Of a DNA stretch of 64,000 nt, positions 17,048 to 26,408 are shown in pieces. The stretch's first letter is position 1. Every line of letters begins with the position of its first letter. The notes beneath the pieces are model-generated. The model saw nothing but the letters and a program-made list of their open reading frames with translations. It made no database searches and was not told the DNA's origin. The position numbers and the translations under genes are program-made. The DNA is from Rhodopseudomonas palustris (lineage in GTDB: Bacteria; Pseudomonadota; Alphaproteobacteria; Rhizobiales; Xanthobacteraceae): assembly GCF_034479375.1 (NCBI RefSeq), contig NZ_CP140155.1, positions 1,426,001-1,490,000 of the forward strand, in the 5' to 3' direction.

Positions 17048-17836
17048 TCAGGCGGCGGCCGGCGGCGGCACCTTGCCGAACAGGTTGAAGAAATTCGCCG
17101 TGGTCTGGCGCGCGATCTCGTCCGGCGTCACGCCCCTCACCTCGGCCAGCACCTTGGCGGTCTCCACCACGTAAGCCGGCTCGTTGCGCTTGCCGCGATA
17201 TTTGCCGGGCGCCAGATACGGCGCGTCGGTCTCGACCAGCACGCGGTCGGCCGGCAATTCGGCGGCGAGGTCGCGCAGCGCCTGGGATTTCTTGAACGTC
17301 ACGATGCCGGTGAAGCCGATCAGCAGCCCGAGATCGATCGCCTGCAGCGCTAGGTCGCGGCCGCCGGTGTAGCAATGCAGCACCGCGCGAAACGCGCCCT
17401 TGGCCATCTCGTCTTCGAGGATGCGGCCGCAATTTTCGTCCGCCTCGCGGGTGTGGATGACCAGCGGCAGCCCGGTTTCGCGCGCCGCGGCGATATGGGT
17501 GCGGAAGCCGCGCTCCTGCGCGTCGCGCGAGCCGTGCTCGTAGAAGTAATCGAGCCCGGCCTCGCCGAACGCCACCACCTTGGGATGCTGCGCCAGCGCG
17601 ATCAGTTCTTCGGCCGAAATCCCGTCTTCCTCGTCGACGTGATGCGGATGAGTGCCGACCGAGCAATACACGTTCGGAAACCGCTCGGCGATCGCCAGCA
17701 GCTCCGGGAGCCGCTTGACGCGTGTCGAGATCGTCACCATCCGCCCCACCCCGCTCGCCTCGGCGCGGGCGACGATGCCGGCGAGATCGTCGGTAAAGTC
17801 GGGGAAGTCGAGATGGCAGTGGCTGTCGATCAGCAT
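17048..17836 (-). CDS. tatD: TatD-family metal-dependent hydrolase/DNase
   Basis: 262 residues from ATG 17836 (MLIDSHCHLDF); a start at 17866 would overlap metG. Metal ligands of the amidohydrolase fold are visible: SHCHLD at the N-terminus, GEAGLDYFY near 92, PLVIHTREA near 125, LHCYTGG near 150 and ETDAPYLAP near 202. TatD proteins are cytoplasmic 3'-5' exonucleases implicated in DNA repair. It follows metG by four bases, so the two are co-transcribed. Confidence 0.93.
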   Translation of the reverse strand: MLIDSHCHLDFPDFTDDLAGIVARAEASGVGRMVTISTRVKRLPELLAIAERFPNVYCSVGTHPHHVDEEDGISAEELIALAQHPKVVAFGEAGLDYFYEHGSRDAQERGFRTHIAAARETGLPLVIHTREADENCGRILEDEMAKGAFRAVLHCYTGGRDLALQAIDLGLLIGFTGIVTFKKSQALRDLAAELPADRVLVETDAPYLAPGKYRGKRNEPAYVVETAKVLAEVRGVTPDEIARQTTANFFNLFGKVPPPAAA

Positions 17837-17840
17837 GGCT

Positions 17841-19388
17841 TCACGCAGCCGCCGTTGGCTCGACATAGCGCGGGAAGATCGGCGCCGGCGCCGGCAGTGG
17901 CGTGCCCGGCACGATCCGCGTCGGCAGCGCCGCGAAGTCGCGCGCGTCCGCTGCGACGCCGAGGATGTCGAGCAGCTTCGTCGCCGAGCCGGGCATCACC
18001 GGCTGCGCCAGAATGCCGACCTGCCGCAGCACTTCGGCGGTGACGTAGAGCACGGTCTTCTGCCGCGGCGGATCGGTCTTGGCCAGCGCCCATGGGGCTT
18101 CGCCGGCGAAGTAACGGTTGGCTTCCGCCACCACAGCCCACACCGCGTTGAGCGCCTGATGGATCTGTTGCGTCGCCATCGCCGGGCGGGCGATCGCGAT
18201 CATGCCGTCGGCCATCGCCAGCATCGCCTTGTCGGCCTCGCTGAACTCGCCGTGCTCCGGCACCTGAGCGTCGCACTGCTTGGCGACCATGGTCAGCGAG
18301 CGCTGCGCCAGATTGCCGAGGTCGTTGGCGAGGTCGGCATTGATGCGGTTGACGATCGCCTCGTGATTATAGCTGCCGTCGGAACCGAACGGCACCTCGC
18401 GCAGGAAGAAGTAGCGCACCTGATCGACGCCGTATTGATCGGCGAGATTGAACGGGTCGACGATATTGCCGACCGATTTCGACATCTTCTCGCCCTTGTT
18501 GAACAGGAAGCCGTGGGCGTAGACGCGCTTCTGGATCGGGATCCCCGCCGACATCAGGAACGCCGGCCAGTACACCGCGTGGAAGCGGATGATGTCCTTG
18601 CCGATGACATGCACGTCGGCCGGCCAGTAGTGCCAGTTGGCGTCGCTTTCGTCGGGGAAGCCGACGCCGGTGATGTAGTTGGTCAGCGCGTCGACCCAGA
18701 CATACATCACGTGCTCCGGATCGCCCGGCACCTTGACGCCCCAGTCGAAGGTGGTGCGCGACACCGACAGGTCCTTCAGCCCGCCCTTGACGAAGCTGAT
18801 CACCTCGTTGCGGCGCGAGTCCGGGCCGATGAAATCGGGCTGGTCCTCGTACAGCTTCAGGAGCTTGTCCTGATAGGCCGACAGCTTGAAGAAGTAGCTC
18901 CGCTCCTCGACCCATTCGACCGGCGTGCCCTGCGGGCCGCGGCGCACCTTGTCCTCGCCGACGACGGTTTCGTCCTCGGCGTAATAGGCCTCGTCGCGGA
19001 CCGAGTACCAGCCGGCATAGCTGTCGAGATAGATGTCGCCGTTCGCCTGCATCCGCTTCCAGACTTCCTGGACGGAGCGGTGATGCTGCTCTTCCGAGGT
19101 GCGGATGAAGCGGTCGTAGGAGATGCCGAAGCGGTCGTCCATGTCGCGGAAGCGGCCGGCATTGCGGGCGGCGAGCACGTGGGTCTCGACGCCCTCCTTC
19201 TGCGCGGTCTGGATCATCTTCAGGCCGTGCTCGTCGGTGCCGGTCAGGAAGAACACGTCACGGCCATCGAGCCGCTGGAATCGCGCCAGCGCGTCGGTCG
19301 CGATCGCCTCGTAGGCGTGGCCGATATGCGGTGCGCCGTTCGGATAGGAGATCGCGGTGGTGATGTAGAATGAATTTCGCTGCGCCAT
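17841..19388 (-). CDS. metG: Methionyl-tRNA synthetase
   Basis: 515 residues. Class I synthetase signatures are present: HIGH in PHIGHAYE near residue 20 and KMSKS in [10 protein letters not shown] near 300. It charges tRNA-Met in the cytoplasm. There is no C-terminal tRNA-binding extension, and the zinc-knuckle cysteines seen in E. coli MetG are not apparent, as in other short alphaproteobacterial forms. It sits between holB and tatD on the minus strand, 79 bases after holB. Confidence 0.97.
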   Translation of the reverse strand: MAQRNSFYITTAISYPNGAPHIGHAYEAIATDALARFQRLDGRDVFFLTGTDEHGLKMIQTAQKEGVETHVLAARNAGRFRDMDDRFGISYDRFIRTSEEQHHRSVQEVWKRMQANGDIYLDSYAGWYSVRDEAYYAEDETVVGEDKVRRGPQGTPVEWVEERSYFFKLSAYQDKLLKLYEDQPDFIGPDSRRNEVISFVKGGLKDLSVSRTTFDWGVKVPGDPEHVMYVWVDALTNYITGVGFPDESDANWHYWPADVHVIGKDIIRFHAVYWPAFLMSAGIPIQKRVYAHGFLFNKGEKMSKSVGNIVDPFNLADQYGVDQVRYFFLREVPFGSDGSYNHEAIVNRINADLANDLGNLAQRSLTMVAKQCDAQVPEHGEFSEADKAMLAMADGMIAIARPAMATQQIHQALNAVWAVVAEANRYFAGEAPWALAKTDPPRQKTVLYVTAEVLRQVGILAQPVMPGSATKLLDILGVAADARDFAALPTRIVPGTPLPAPAPIFPRYVEPTAAA

Positions 19389-19467
19389 CTGCGCGGACGC
19401 CTTTCAACAACAGGATCGAGTGAGGGCGGCGGCGCTGACCATCAGCCTGTGTGATCGCCCTGGCGCA

Positions 19468-20508
19468 TCAGCGCACCGCCTCCGCGAGGAGCCCGAACAC
19501 CGAGAAAACCAGCGGCTTGCGCTCCAGATTATAGGCTTCGGTGTCGCGCGCGGCGCGGCCGATCTTTTCCCACACCTCCGCCAGCCGTGCAAGGCGCGGC
19601 AGATTCGCGTTGGCGTCGCCGCTGCGCAGCCGTCCGGCCATCCAGCGGTCGACGCCGTCGACGAAGGCCGCGAGCGTGGCGCGGTCGGTGCCGCCGATCG
19701 CTTCGCCCAGCGCATGCAGCGCGCGCGGATCGACATTGGGCAGGCTGTCGAGCAGCGCCGTGGTCTTCTGCTGCAGCGACAGCGCGTCGCCGCCGAGCAG
19801 CGTCAGCGCCCGCGACACGCTGCCCTCCGAAGCTGCGGCGACCTCCGCGAGCTTGGGATCGCCGGGCGCGAGATCGGTGGCCGCGAGCGCCGCGGCGATG
19901 ACGTCGTCGGTCGCCAGCGGCCGCAGCATCAGCTTGCGGCAACGCGACAGGATCGTCGGCAGCAGCCGCGCCGGCGAATTGCTGATCAGGAGAAACAGCG
20001 AGCGCTGCGGCGGCTCCTCGATCACCTTGAGCAGCGCATTGGCGGAGGACGCGTTGAGGTCGTCGACGGTATCGACGATGCAGACCCTCCAGCCTTCCAC
20101 CGCGGCGGTCGAGCCGAAGAAGCCGATGGTCTCGCGCGACTCGTCGACGGTAATGACGTTGCGCCGCACGCCCTTGTCGTTGAGCGAGCGCTCCAGCGTC
20201 AGCAGCCCGCCATGCGCTTCGGCGGCGACGTGGCGGACCACCGGATGCGACGGGTCGAGTTCGAGCGAGGCTGCGCCCTGCACGGCGTCGGCCTGCGGAT
20301 CGCGATGCGCCAGCACGAAGCGCGCCATCCGATAGGCCAGCGTCGCCTTGCCGATGCCCTGCGCGCCGCCGATCAGCCAGGCATGGGCGATGCGGCCGCT
20401 GCGGTAGGAGTCGAGCAGCGCCTGCTCGGCGGCAGCATGTCCGAACAGCGCGGTGGTCTCGCGCGGCGATTTCGCGGCGATCTCGGCGGCCCCCTTGCGC
20501 GCGCTCAT
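19468..20508 (-). CDS. holB: DNA polymerase III delta' subunit
   Basis: 346 residues from ATG 20508 (MSARKGAAEIAAKSPRE), which overlaps the tmk stop as ATGA. The clamp-loader AAA+ core is visible with a P-loop-like GGAQGIGKATLAYR near residue 46, DDLNASSANALLKVIEEPP near 146 and FLLISNSPARLLPTILSRCR near 167, the last containing the sensor/SRC motif. It loads the sliding clamp as part of the replicase. The coupling with tmk is a conserved bacterial arrangement. Confidence 0.94.
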   Translation of the reverse strand: MSARKGAAEIAAKSPRETTALFGHAAAEQALLDSYRSGRIAHAWLIGGAQGIGKATLAYRMARFVLAHRDPQADAVQGAASLELDPSHPVVRHVAAEAHGGLLTLERSLNDKGVRRNVITVDESRETIGFFGSTAAVEGWRVCIVDTVDDLNASSANALLKVIEEPPQRSLFLLISNSPARLLPTILSRCRKLMLRPLATDDVIAAALAATDLAPGDPKLAEVAAASEGSVSRALTLLGGDALSLQQKTTALLDSLPNVDPRALHALGEAIGGTDRATLAAFVDGVDRWMAGRLRSGDANANLPRLARLAEVWEKIGRAARDTEAYNLERKPLVFSVFGLLAEAVR

Positions 20509-21245
20509 GCCGTTTTTGCCTTGGTCTTGATCTTCGGCTTGGCTTTCGCCTTTGGCGCCGTCTTCGGTTTGGCCTGCGGCCACTGAAGCAGCCGGTCCTG
20601 CACCGTCAGCCAGATCCGGTCGGCGACCAGCTTCGGTTCGGCGTCGGCGTCGATCAGCACGCAGCGCGCCGGCTCGGCGGTGGCGATCTGCCGATAGGCG
20701 TCGCGCAGCTTGCGATGGAAATCGATGGTCTCGCCTTCGAACCGGTCGGGCGCCGCCTTGCCGCGGCGGACAGCGGCGCGCGCCATTCCGATCTCGACCG
20801 GGACGTCGAGGATCGCGGTCAGGTCCGGCTTCATCGCGCCGATGGTCACGTCCTGCAACGCATTCAGCAGCGCCGGACTGACCTCGCCGAGCTTGCCCTG
20901 ATAGACCCGGGTGGAGTCGTAGAACCGGTCGCACAGCACCCAGACACCGCGCGCCAGCGCCGGTTCGATCAGCGTGCGGACATGGTCGTCGCGCGCCGCC
21001 GCGAACAGCAACGCCTCGGCCTGCGCGCCGCCGATCAGATTTCCGATCCCCGACAACAGCAGATGCCGGATCACCTCCGCGCCGGGCGAGCCGCCGGGCT
21101 CGCGCGTCACCAGCGACACCAGCCCCGCCTTCTCCAGTCGCTGCGCCAGCAGCTTGATCTGAGTCGATTTGCCAGCCCCTTCCCCACCTTCGAAGGTGAT
21201 GAAACGGCCGCGAGATGAGGTGGATTTGGTGGTCTGTTCAACCAT
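20505..21245 (-). CDS. tmk: Thymidylate kinase
   Basis: 246 residues from ATG 21245 (MVEQTTKSTSSRGRFITFEG). The P-loop GGEGAGKST, the DR(Y/F) segment LCDRFYDSTRVYQG and REPGGSPGAEVIR are diagnostic. It phosphorylates dTMP to dTDP for DNA synthesis. The normal enzyme ends near VQDRLLQW; here about 25 extra residues rich in Lys, Ala and Pro follow. It starts three bases after the end of the carboxypeptidase gene and overlaps holB by four bases. Confidence 0.95.
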   Translation of the reverse strand: MVEQTTKSTSSRGRFITFEGGEGAGKSTQIKLLAQRLEKAGLVSLVTREPGGSPGAEVIRHLLLSGIGNLIGGAQAEALLFAAARDDHVRTLIEPALARGVWVLCDRFYDSTRVYQGKLGEVSPALLNALQDVTIGAMKPDLTAILDVPVEIGMARAAVRRGKAAPDRFEGETIDFHRKLRDAYRQIATAEPARCVLIDADAEPKLVADRIWLTVQDRLLQWPQAKPKTAPKAKAKPKIKTKAKTA

Positions 21246-21247
21246 TC

Positions 21248-22507
21248 TCAGAGCTTTGCAAAGCCGGCGCGAAACACCCCGATCACCAGCTCGCCGGCGC
21301 CGTCCATGGCGCGGCGCATGGTCGAGCCGACCGGGTTGGCCTCGGCCGCCTGCAGCGGCACCTCGACGGCGAGATTGGGGCCGCGCCAGACCCGGACCAC
21401 GCCGATGCGGTGGCCGGCCTCGACCGGCGCAGCCACCGGCCCGGTATAGACGATCCGCGCCAGCAGCTTGTCGCTGCCGTTCTTGCGGACCATCACCCGC
21501 ACCGGCTCGATCGGCGTCAGGCCGACATAGCGCTTCTCGCCGCCGAACACCCGCGCATAGCCGACCGTCGCCTGCGCCGCGAACAGCGGGCGCGATTCGA
21601 AATTGCGGAAACCCCATTCCAGAAGTTTCTTCACCTCGGCGGCGCGGTCGTCGATGTCGTCGATGCCGTTCACCACGACGATCAGCCGCATCCCGTTCTG
21701 CACCGCGGAGCCGACCAGGCCGTAGCCGCCCTCTTTGGTGTAGCCGGTCTTCAACCCGTCGGCGCCGTTGAACGCATTCAGCAGCGGGTTGCGGTTGGTC
21801 TGCCGGATCTTGTTCCAGGTGAATTCCTTCTCGCTGAACAGTTTGTAGTCGTCCGGATAGGTCCGGATGATGTGGCGCGCCAGCCGGCCGAGTTCGCGCA
21901 CGGTCATTTTGTTGCCTGGGTCGGGCAGACCGTTGGAGTTGGCGAAGGTCGATTGCGTCAGCCCGATCTCGCGGGCGCGCTTGGTCATCCGCTCGACGAA
22001 TGCCGGCTCGCTGCCGGCGATGCCTTCGGCGAGCGCGATGCAGGAATCGTTGCCGCTCTGGACGATCGCGCCCTTCAGCAGATCCTCGACCGCGACCTTG
22101 CTGTGGATCTCGGCGAACATCGTCGAATTGCCGGCCGGCGCGCCGCCGCGCCGCCAGGCGTATTCGCTGATCTTGTATTCGTCGGTCGGCTTGATCTCGC
22201 CCTTGGCCAGCAGGTGAAACACCAGCTCCGCGGTCATCAGCTTGAGCATGCTCGACGGCGGGCGCAATTCGTCGGCGTTCTTCTCGAACAGCACGCTGCC
22301 GCTCTCGCCGTCGATCAGGATCGCGCTCGGCGCATCGGTGTCGTAGCCGCCCGCGACCTCTTCCTTCTTGGCGCCCTGTACGCTCTGGTTCGCGGCGACG
22401 ACCGGGCCCGCCCCGATCGTCAACGCCAGCAGCCCGGCCAGCAGCGCGCGCCAGCGCGGCGCGCGGCTGCGCAGGACGGCGGAGAATGATGCGGTGATCA
22501 GGGCCAT
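21248..22507 (-). CDS. Serine-type D-alanyl-D-alanine carboxypeptidase (penicillin-binding protein)
   Basis: 419 residues from ATG 22507 with an N-terminal signal sequence (LAGLLALTIGAGPVVAA). The penicilloyl-serine active site is complete: SSMLK (SxxK) near residue 83, SGN near 142 and KTG near 246. A C-terminal PBP5-like beta domain and amphipathic end (GELVIGVFRAGFAKL) fit attachment to the outer face of the inner membrane. It trims the terminal D-Ala from peptidoglycan pentapeptides. It is the first gene of the run leading into tmk. Confidence 0.93.
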   Translation of the reverse strand: MALITASFSAVLRSRAPRWRALLAGLLALTIGAGPVVAANQSVQGAKKEEVAGGYDTDAPSAILIDGESGSVLFEKNADELRPPSSMLKLMTAELVFHLLAKGEIKPTDEYKISEYAWRRGGAPAGNSTMFAEIHSKVAVEDLLKGAIVQSGNDSCIALAEGIAGSEPAFVERMTKRAREIGLTQSTFANSNGLPDPGNKMTVRELGRLARHIIRTYPDDYKLFSEKEFTWNKIRQTNRNPLLNAFNGADGLKTGYTKEGGYGLVGSAVQNGMRLIVVVNGIDDIDDRAAEVKKLLEWGFRNFESRPLFAAQATVGYARVFGGEKRYVGLTPIEPVRVMVRKNGSDKLLARIVYTGPVAAPVEAGHRIGVVRVWRGPNLAVEVPLQAAEANPVGSTMRRAMDGAGELVIGVFRAGFAKL

Positions 22508-22672
22508 GGACCGTGTTCCGGGATCGCTGTCGACGACGGCGCCGACCGACTCTGCCTGTCCAACTGGACGGTAGCCGCGGGCCGTTTTCGATTGTGGTGA
22601 CGCCGGATCGATCCTATCGTGCGGACCGCTCGGCTGCCACATAAACTCCAATCAATTCAGGGCGGAAACGCG

Positions 22673-23620
22673 ATGGAATCGACCAGGACCGTTGCGGTCA
22701 ACGGGATCGAATTGTTCTTGCGCGAACAGGGCGAGGGCCCGCTGGTGCTGCTGTGCCACGGCTGGCCGGAACTGTCGTATTCGTGGCGGCATCAGATCGG
22801 CGCGATCGCCGACGCCGGCTTTCGCGTCGTGGCGCCCGACATGCGCGGCTTCGGGCGCTCCAGCGCGCCGCAATCGATCGAGGCCTACAGCATCTTCGAC
22901 ATGGTCGGCGATATGGTCGCGCTCGTCGCCGAGTTGAAGGAGACTCGCGCGGCCATCATCGGCCACGACTGGGGCGCGCCGGTCGCCTGGCACGCCGCGC
23001 TGTTTCGCCCGGACCTGTTCACCGCGGTCGCCGGCCTGAGCGTGCCGCCGCCCTGGCGCGGCAAGGGCCGGCCGCTCGAGCTTCTGAGCGCCGCCGGCGT
23101 CACCAATTTCTATTGGCAGTACTTCCAGAAGCCGGGCGTCGCCGAAGCCGAGTTCGAGCGCGACGTCGCGGCGACCGTCCGCGGCATGCTGTGCGGCGGA
23201 TTTTCCGACCCGGCGCGCTCGCTGTTCGTTCCGGAAGGGCGCGGCTTCATCGGCCGGTCGGCGGCGGCATTGCCGCTGCCGAACTGGCTGAGCGAAGCCG
23301 AACTCGCCTTCTTCATCGAGCAGTACAAGGAGAGCGGCTTTCGCGGCGGGCTGAACTGGTACCGCAACATCGACCGCAATTGGGAGCTGACCGCGCCGTG
23401 GGATGGCGCGCAGATTCACCAACCGGCCTTGTTCATCGCCGGCGCGAAAGACCCGGTGATTTCCGACAAGATGAGCGGCAAGCATGTCGCGGCAATGGAG
23501 CGGGTGCTGCCGAATCTGAAGCAGAAACTGATTATCGACGGCGCCGGCCACTGGATCCAGCAGGAGAAGCCCGCCGAGGTGAATGCGGCGCTGATCGATT
23601 TCCTGAAACAGGTGATGTGA
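22673..23620 (+). CDS. Alpha/beta-hydrolase, epoxide hydrolase type
   Basis: 315 residues from ATG 22673, with GGGCGGAAA upstream. Epoxide-hydrolase features: oxyanion motif HGWPE near residue 34, nucleophile Asp in GHDWGAP near 106, acid Asp in GAKDPV near 262 and catalytic His in GAGHWIQ near 290. A Tyr-containing cap region (NWYRN) fits epoxide ring opening. It should hydrate an epoxide to a diol in the cytoplasm; the substrate is unknown. It is the only plus-strand gene inside an otherwise minus-strand cell-envelope and DNA-metabolism cluster. Confidence 0.88.
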   Translation: MESTRTVAVNGIELFLREQGEGPLVLLCHGWPELSYSWRHQIGAIADAGFRVVAPDMRGFGRSSAPQSIEAYSIFDMVGDMVALVAELKETRAAIIGHDWGAPVAWHAALFRPDLFTAVAGLSVPPPWRGKGRPLELLSAAGVTNFYWQYFQKPGVAEAEFERDVAATVRGMLCGGFSDPARSLFVPEGRGFIGRSAAALPLPNWLSEAELAFFIEQYKESGFRGGLNWYRNIDRNWELTAPWDGAQIHQPALFIAGAKDPVISDKMSGKHVAAMERVLPNLKQKLIIDGAGHWIQQEKPAEVNAALIDFLKQVM

Positions 23621-23657
23621 GCCGCAAGACTCAGTCCGCGGGGCTCTGTCCGCGGTC

Positions 23658-24602
23658 TCAGTACAGCCCGCGCGCCGACAGCAGGCTGCCGATTTCGTCG
23701 CTGCCGGGCGGCGGTGCCTCCGCGCGCGCGCCCGTCTCGGTGTAGCTGCCGCTGCTGTCGTAGGAAACAGCGTGCTGATTGCGCGCCAGTGTTCGGCCAG
23801 CCGCGCGCGAACTGCGCGAGGCGGAGATCTCCGAGGTCGCGCCGACCGAGGCGACGTCCATCGCCGTACTGCCGAGCGAATACGGCCGGCCCTCGGGCAT
23901 CGGAACATCACCGCGGATCGCCCGGGTCGCGAGGCCGCCGCCCTGCATGTCCGGCACGAACGGTCTGGCCGAGGCAATCCGGACGGTCGCCGGCGCCGGG
24001 GCTGGTTCGTTGGTCCGCAGGGTCGCGACGAGCTGGCGGTCGTCGGAGCCTTCCAGCGGCGCCCGGCCGACATATTCGACCCGCACGCGCGCGGTGCCTT
24101 TGTGTTTAAATTCAAGGAGATCTGCGGCGCGGTTCGAGACGTCGATGAGGCGGTTGCCGTGATACGGGCCGCGGTCATTGACGCGAACGACGAGCGATCG
24201 GCCGTTGCTGAGATTGGTGACGCGGGCATAGGACGGGATCGGCAAGGTCGGGTGCGCCGCCGAGAGCGACGCCATGTCGAACACCTCGCCATTGGCCGTC
24301 AGACGTCCGTGAAAATTGTCGCCGTACCAGGACGCCAGCCCTTCGGCGCGATAGTTGGTATTTTCTTCAGGGACATACGTCCGCCCACCGACGACATAGG
24401 GCTTGCCGATGCGGTAGGTTCCGCCGCCCTTGGGCACCGGTTCGCCCATCGCGACCACACGGGGGCTGGATGAAACGCCGTATTTCGGATCGACGCGGGC
24501 GAATTTGCCGGATTGCGCGCAGTTGGCGAGAACCAGACATGCGCCCGCAGCGGCAACTGCACGCGCAGCGCGGCCGATCGAATCTCGTTCGCGAATCCCC
24601 AT
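23658..24602 (-). CDS. rlpA: RlpA-like lipoprotein (septal ring lytic transglycosylase)
   Basis: 314 residues. A lipoprotein signal with lipobox LANC (Cys28) anchors it in the outer membrane. The double-psi beta-barrel RlpA domain is clear: AEGLASWYGDNFHGRLTANG near 86–105, LPIPSYARVTNL and VRVNDRGP near 140. RlpA cuts glycan strands lacking stem peptides at division sites in bacteria where this has been tested. There is no C-terminal SPOR domain; the last 140 residues are low-complexity. It lies upstream of the carboxypeptidase gene on the same strand but is separated from it by the plus-strand epoxide hydrolase gene. Confidence 0.9.
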   Translation of the reverse strand: MGIRERDSIGRAARAVAAAGACLVLANCAQSGKFARVDPKYGVSSSPRVVAMGEPVPKGGGTYRIGKPYVVGGRTYVPEENTNYRAEGLASWYGDNFHGRLTANGEVFDMASLSAAHPTLPIPSYARVTNLSNGRSLVVRVNDRGPYHGNRLIDVSNRAADLLEFKHKGTARVRVEYVGRAPLEGSDDRQLVATLRTNEPAPAPATVRIASARPFVPDMQGGGLATRAIRGDVPMPEGRPYSLGSTAMDVASVGATSEISASRSSRAAGRTLARNQHAVSYDSSGSYTETGARAEAPPPGSDEIGSLLSARGLY

Positions 24603-24867
24603 CGATCCCCAAATACCATTGCCGTGGTCAGCCGCCCATTACGGACCTGCACGAGCCACGAGTCGCTGCCTGCCCACATCGGCACCGAACTACGACCATA
24701 TCGCAGAGCGATCGCGGCGAAAATGGGGACGCCCGGCTGATGGTTAACAGCCGGCTACGAATTCATGACGCGCGATTCTCTCGCAATGGACTCGCGCAAT
24801 CTCACGCGGCCGCTTGCTTCGTGCGCAATTTGACGGAATGCTCCGTCGAACATCAGAGGAACTCCAC

Positions 24868-26040
24868 GTGACCATCCCAGTGCTCGATCGTATCCAGGCC
24901 CGCAACGACCTCGCCTGGGCGATCGCCGTCGGCGGCATCAGCACCGTCGCATTCGGCGCCCTGCTCTACACCTCCTGGCATTTCGCAGGCACGCTGTTTC
25001 TGATTTTTGCCGGCATTCTGTTCGGGGTGTTCCTCAATGCGCTGACCGATCTGGCGGGCAAGGTGGTCGGTGGCCCGCATGGGCTGCGGCTGGCGCTGGT
25101 TTGCTGCGTGCTGACGGTGATGTTCGTCGGCGTCTCGGTGCTGGGCGGCAACACCATCGCCCAGCAGGCCGCCGCGCTGTCGGGCACGATCAAGACCCAG
25201 ATCGTCAACGTGAAGGGTTTTCTGGAGCGGCAGGGCGTCGACACCAGCTTCATGGAACTCAGCCATGTCGCCGCCGCCGCCAATCCCGGCGGTCCCGCCG
25301 CCAGCGAGCTTCAGCCTCCGCCGCAGCCGCGCAACCTGCCGAGCGCCGGAGATCTCGCCTCCGGCGGCGGCGCGATCGTCAGTCAGACGCTGAAGCTGAT
25401 CCTCGGCACCATCGGCGCGGTCGGCAACTTCTTCATCGTGCTGTTTCTCGGCCTCGCCTTCGCGGCGCAGCCCGGCGTCTACCGGCGCGGGCTGGAGCGG
25501 GTCGCGCCGCTGCGTTATCGGACCCAGGCCAGCGCCATCGTCAAGGACACCGGCGACATGCTGAAGCGCTGGCTGCTGGCGCAGCTCATCACCATGACGG
25601 TGGTGTTCGCCGTAACCGCCACCGGGCTGTCGCTGATCGGGATTCCCGGCGCCTTCATCCTCGGCATCCAGGCCGGACTGCTCGCCTTCATCCCGACCGT
25701 CGGCGCGATCCTCGGCGGCCTGATCATCGTGCTCGCCGCGATCGCGTCAGGCTGGTTCGCCGTGGTCAGCGCATTCCTGCTCTTCCTCGGCGTTCACGCC
25801 CTGGAAAGCTACATCCTGACGCCGCTGATCCAGCGCCAGGCCATCGACATTCCGCCGGCGACGCTGTTCGCGATGCAGATCCTGCTCGGCATCGTGTTCG
25901 GGCTGTGGGGGCTGGCGATGGCGCTGCCGCTGATGGCGATCGGACGAGTCGTGATCAATCATCTGCGCGCGGAAGGTCCGACCACCGAAATGGTCGCCGC
26001 TGCGCCGCCGGCCGTGCTGGCCGCTAGCCCGGAATCGTGA
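24868..26040 (+). CDS. AI-2E family (PerM/TqsA-like) membrane transporter
   Basis: 390 residues if it starts at GTG 24868, which has AGAGGA eight bases upstream; upstream TTG and ATG codons lack this. Seven to eight membrane segments with a large hydrophilic loop rich in Pro/Ala (about 125–165) and the family-typical GIPGAFILGIQAGLLAFIP and HALESYILTPLIQ segments. Members have been linked to autoinducer-2 export or to sodium/proton antiport; the substrate here is unknown. It converges on the ABM monooxygenase gene, overlapping it by 17 bases. Confidence 0.88.
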   Translation: MTIPVLDRIQARNDLAWAIAVGGISTVAFGALLYTSWHFAGTLFLIFAGILFGVFLNALTDLAGKVVGGPHGLRLALVCCVLTVMFVGVSVLGGNTIAQQAAALSGTIKTQIVNVKGFLERQGVDTSFMELSHVAAAANPGGPAASELQPPPQPRNLPSAGDLASGGGAIVSQTLKLILGTIGAVGNFFIVLFLGLAFAAQPGVYRRGLERVAPLRYRTQASAIVKDTGDMLKRWLLAQLITMTVVFAVTATGLSLIGIPGAFILGIQAGLLAFIPTVGAILGGLIIVLAAIASGWFAVVSAFLLFLGVHALESYILTPLIQRQAIDIPPATLFAMQILLGIVFGLWGLAMALPLMAIGRVVINHLRAEGPTTEMVAAAPPAVLAASPES

Positions 26041-26326
26041 CGACCGTATCGGTGTGCTCGACCTCGGGCGGCGATGCGAAGAATCCGCTGACCAGTCCGC
26101 GCCATTCGGCGAAATTCTCGGAGCCGCGGAAGTCCACGGTGTGGTTTTCCAGCGTCTCCCATTTCACCATCAAGCGGTAGCGCTGCGGCTTCTCGATCGA
26201 GCGGTGCAGTTCGAAACCGTGGAAGCCCCTGGAGCGGCCGAACGCTGCGCCCGCCTTGGCGACGGCCGCTTCGAAGTCGGCTTCGCTGCCGGGCTTGATG
26301 TCGATCTGTGCGATTTCGGTGATCAT
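26024..26326 (-). CDS. Antibiotic biosynthesis monooxygenase (ABM) domain protein
   Basis: 100 residues, the usual length of a single ABM (dimeric alpha-beta barrel) domain. Typical elements are AQIDIKPGSEADFEAAV at the start, RGFHGFELHRSIEKP and YRLMVKWETLENH. Proteins of this fold include heme-degrading and quinol monooxygenases as well as stress proteins. No metal- or heme-specific motif stands out, so a precise reaction cannot be assigned. The 3' end overlaps that of the AI-2E permease gene on the other strand. Confidence 0.85.
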   Translation of the reverse strand: MITEIAQIDIKPGSEADFEAAVAKAGAAFGRSRGFHGFELHRSIEKPQRYRLMVKWETLENHTVDFRGSENFAEWRGLVSGFFASPPEVEHTDTVVTIPG

Positions 26327-26408
26327 GCGCTCGGCCCGTGTTGTTTGCTGGGGCCAGCGTCTTATCGCACTCCGGGCGGCAATTGAAGCCGACCGGCGCG
26401 ATCTTCTG

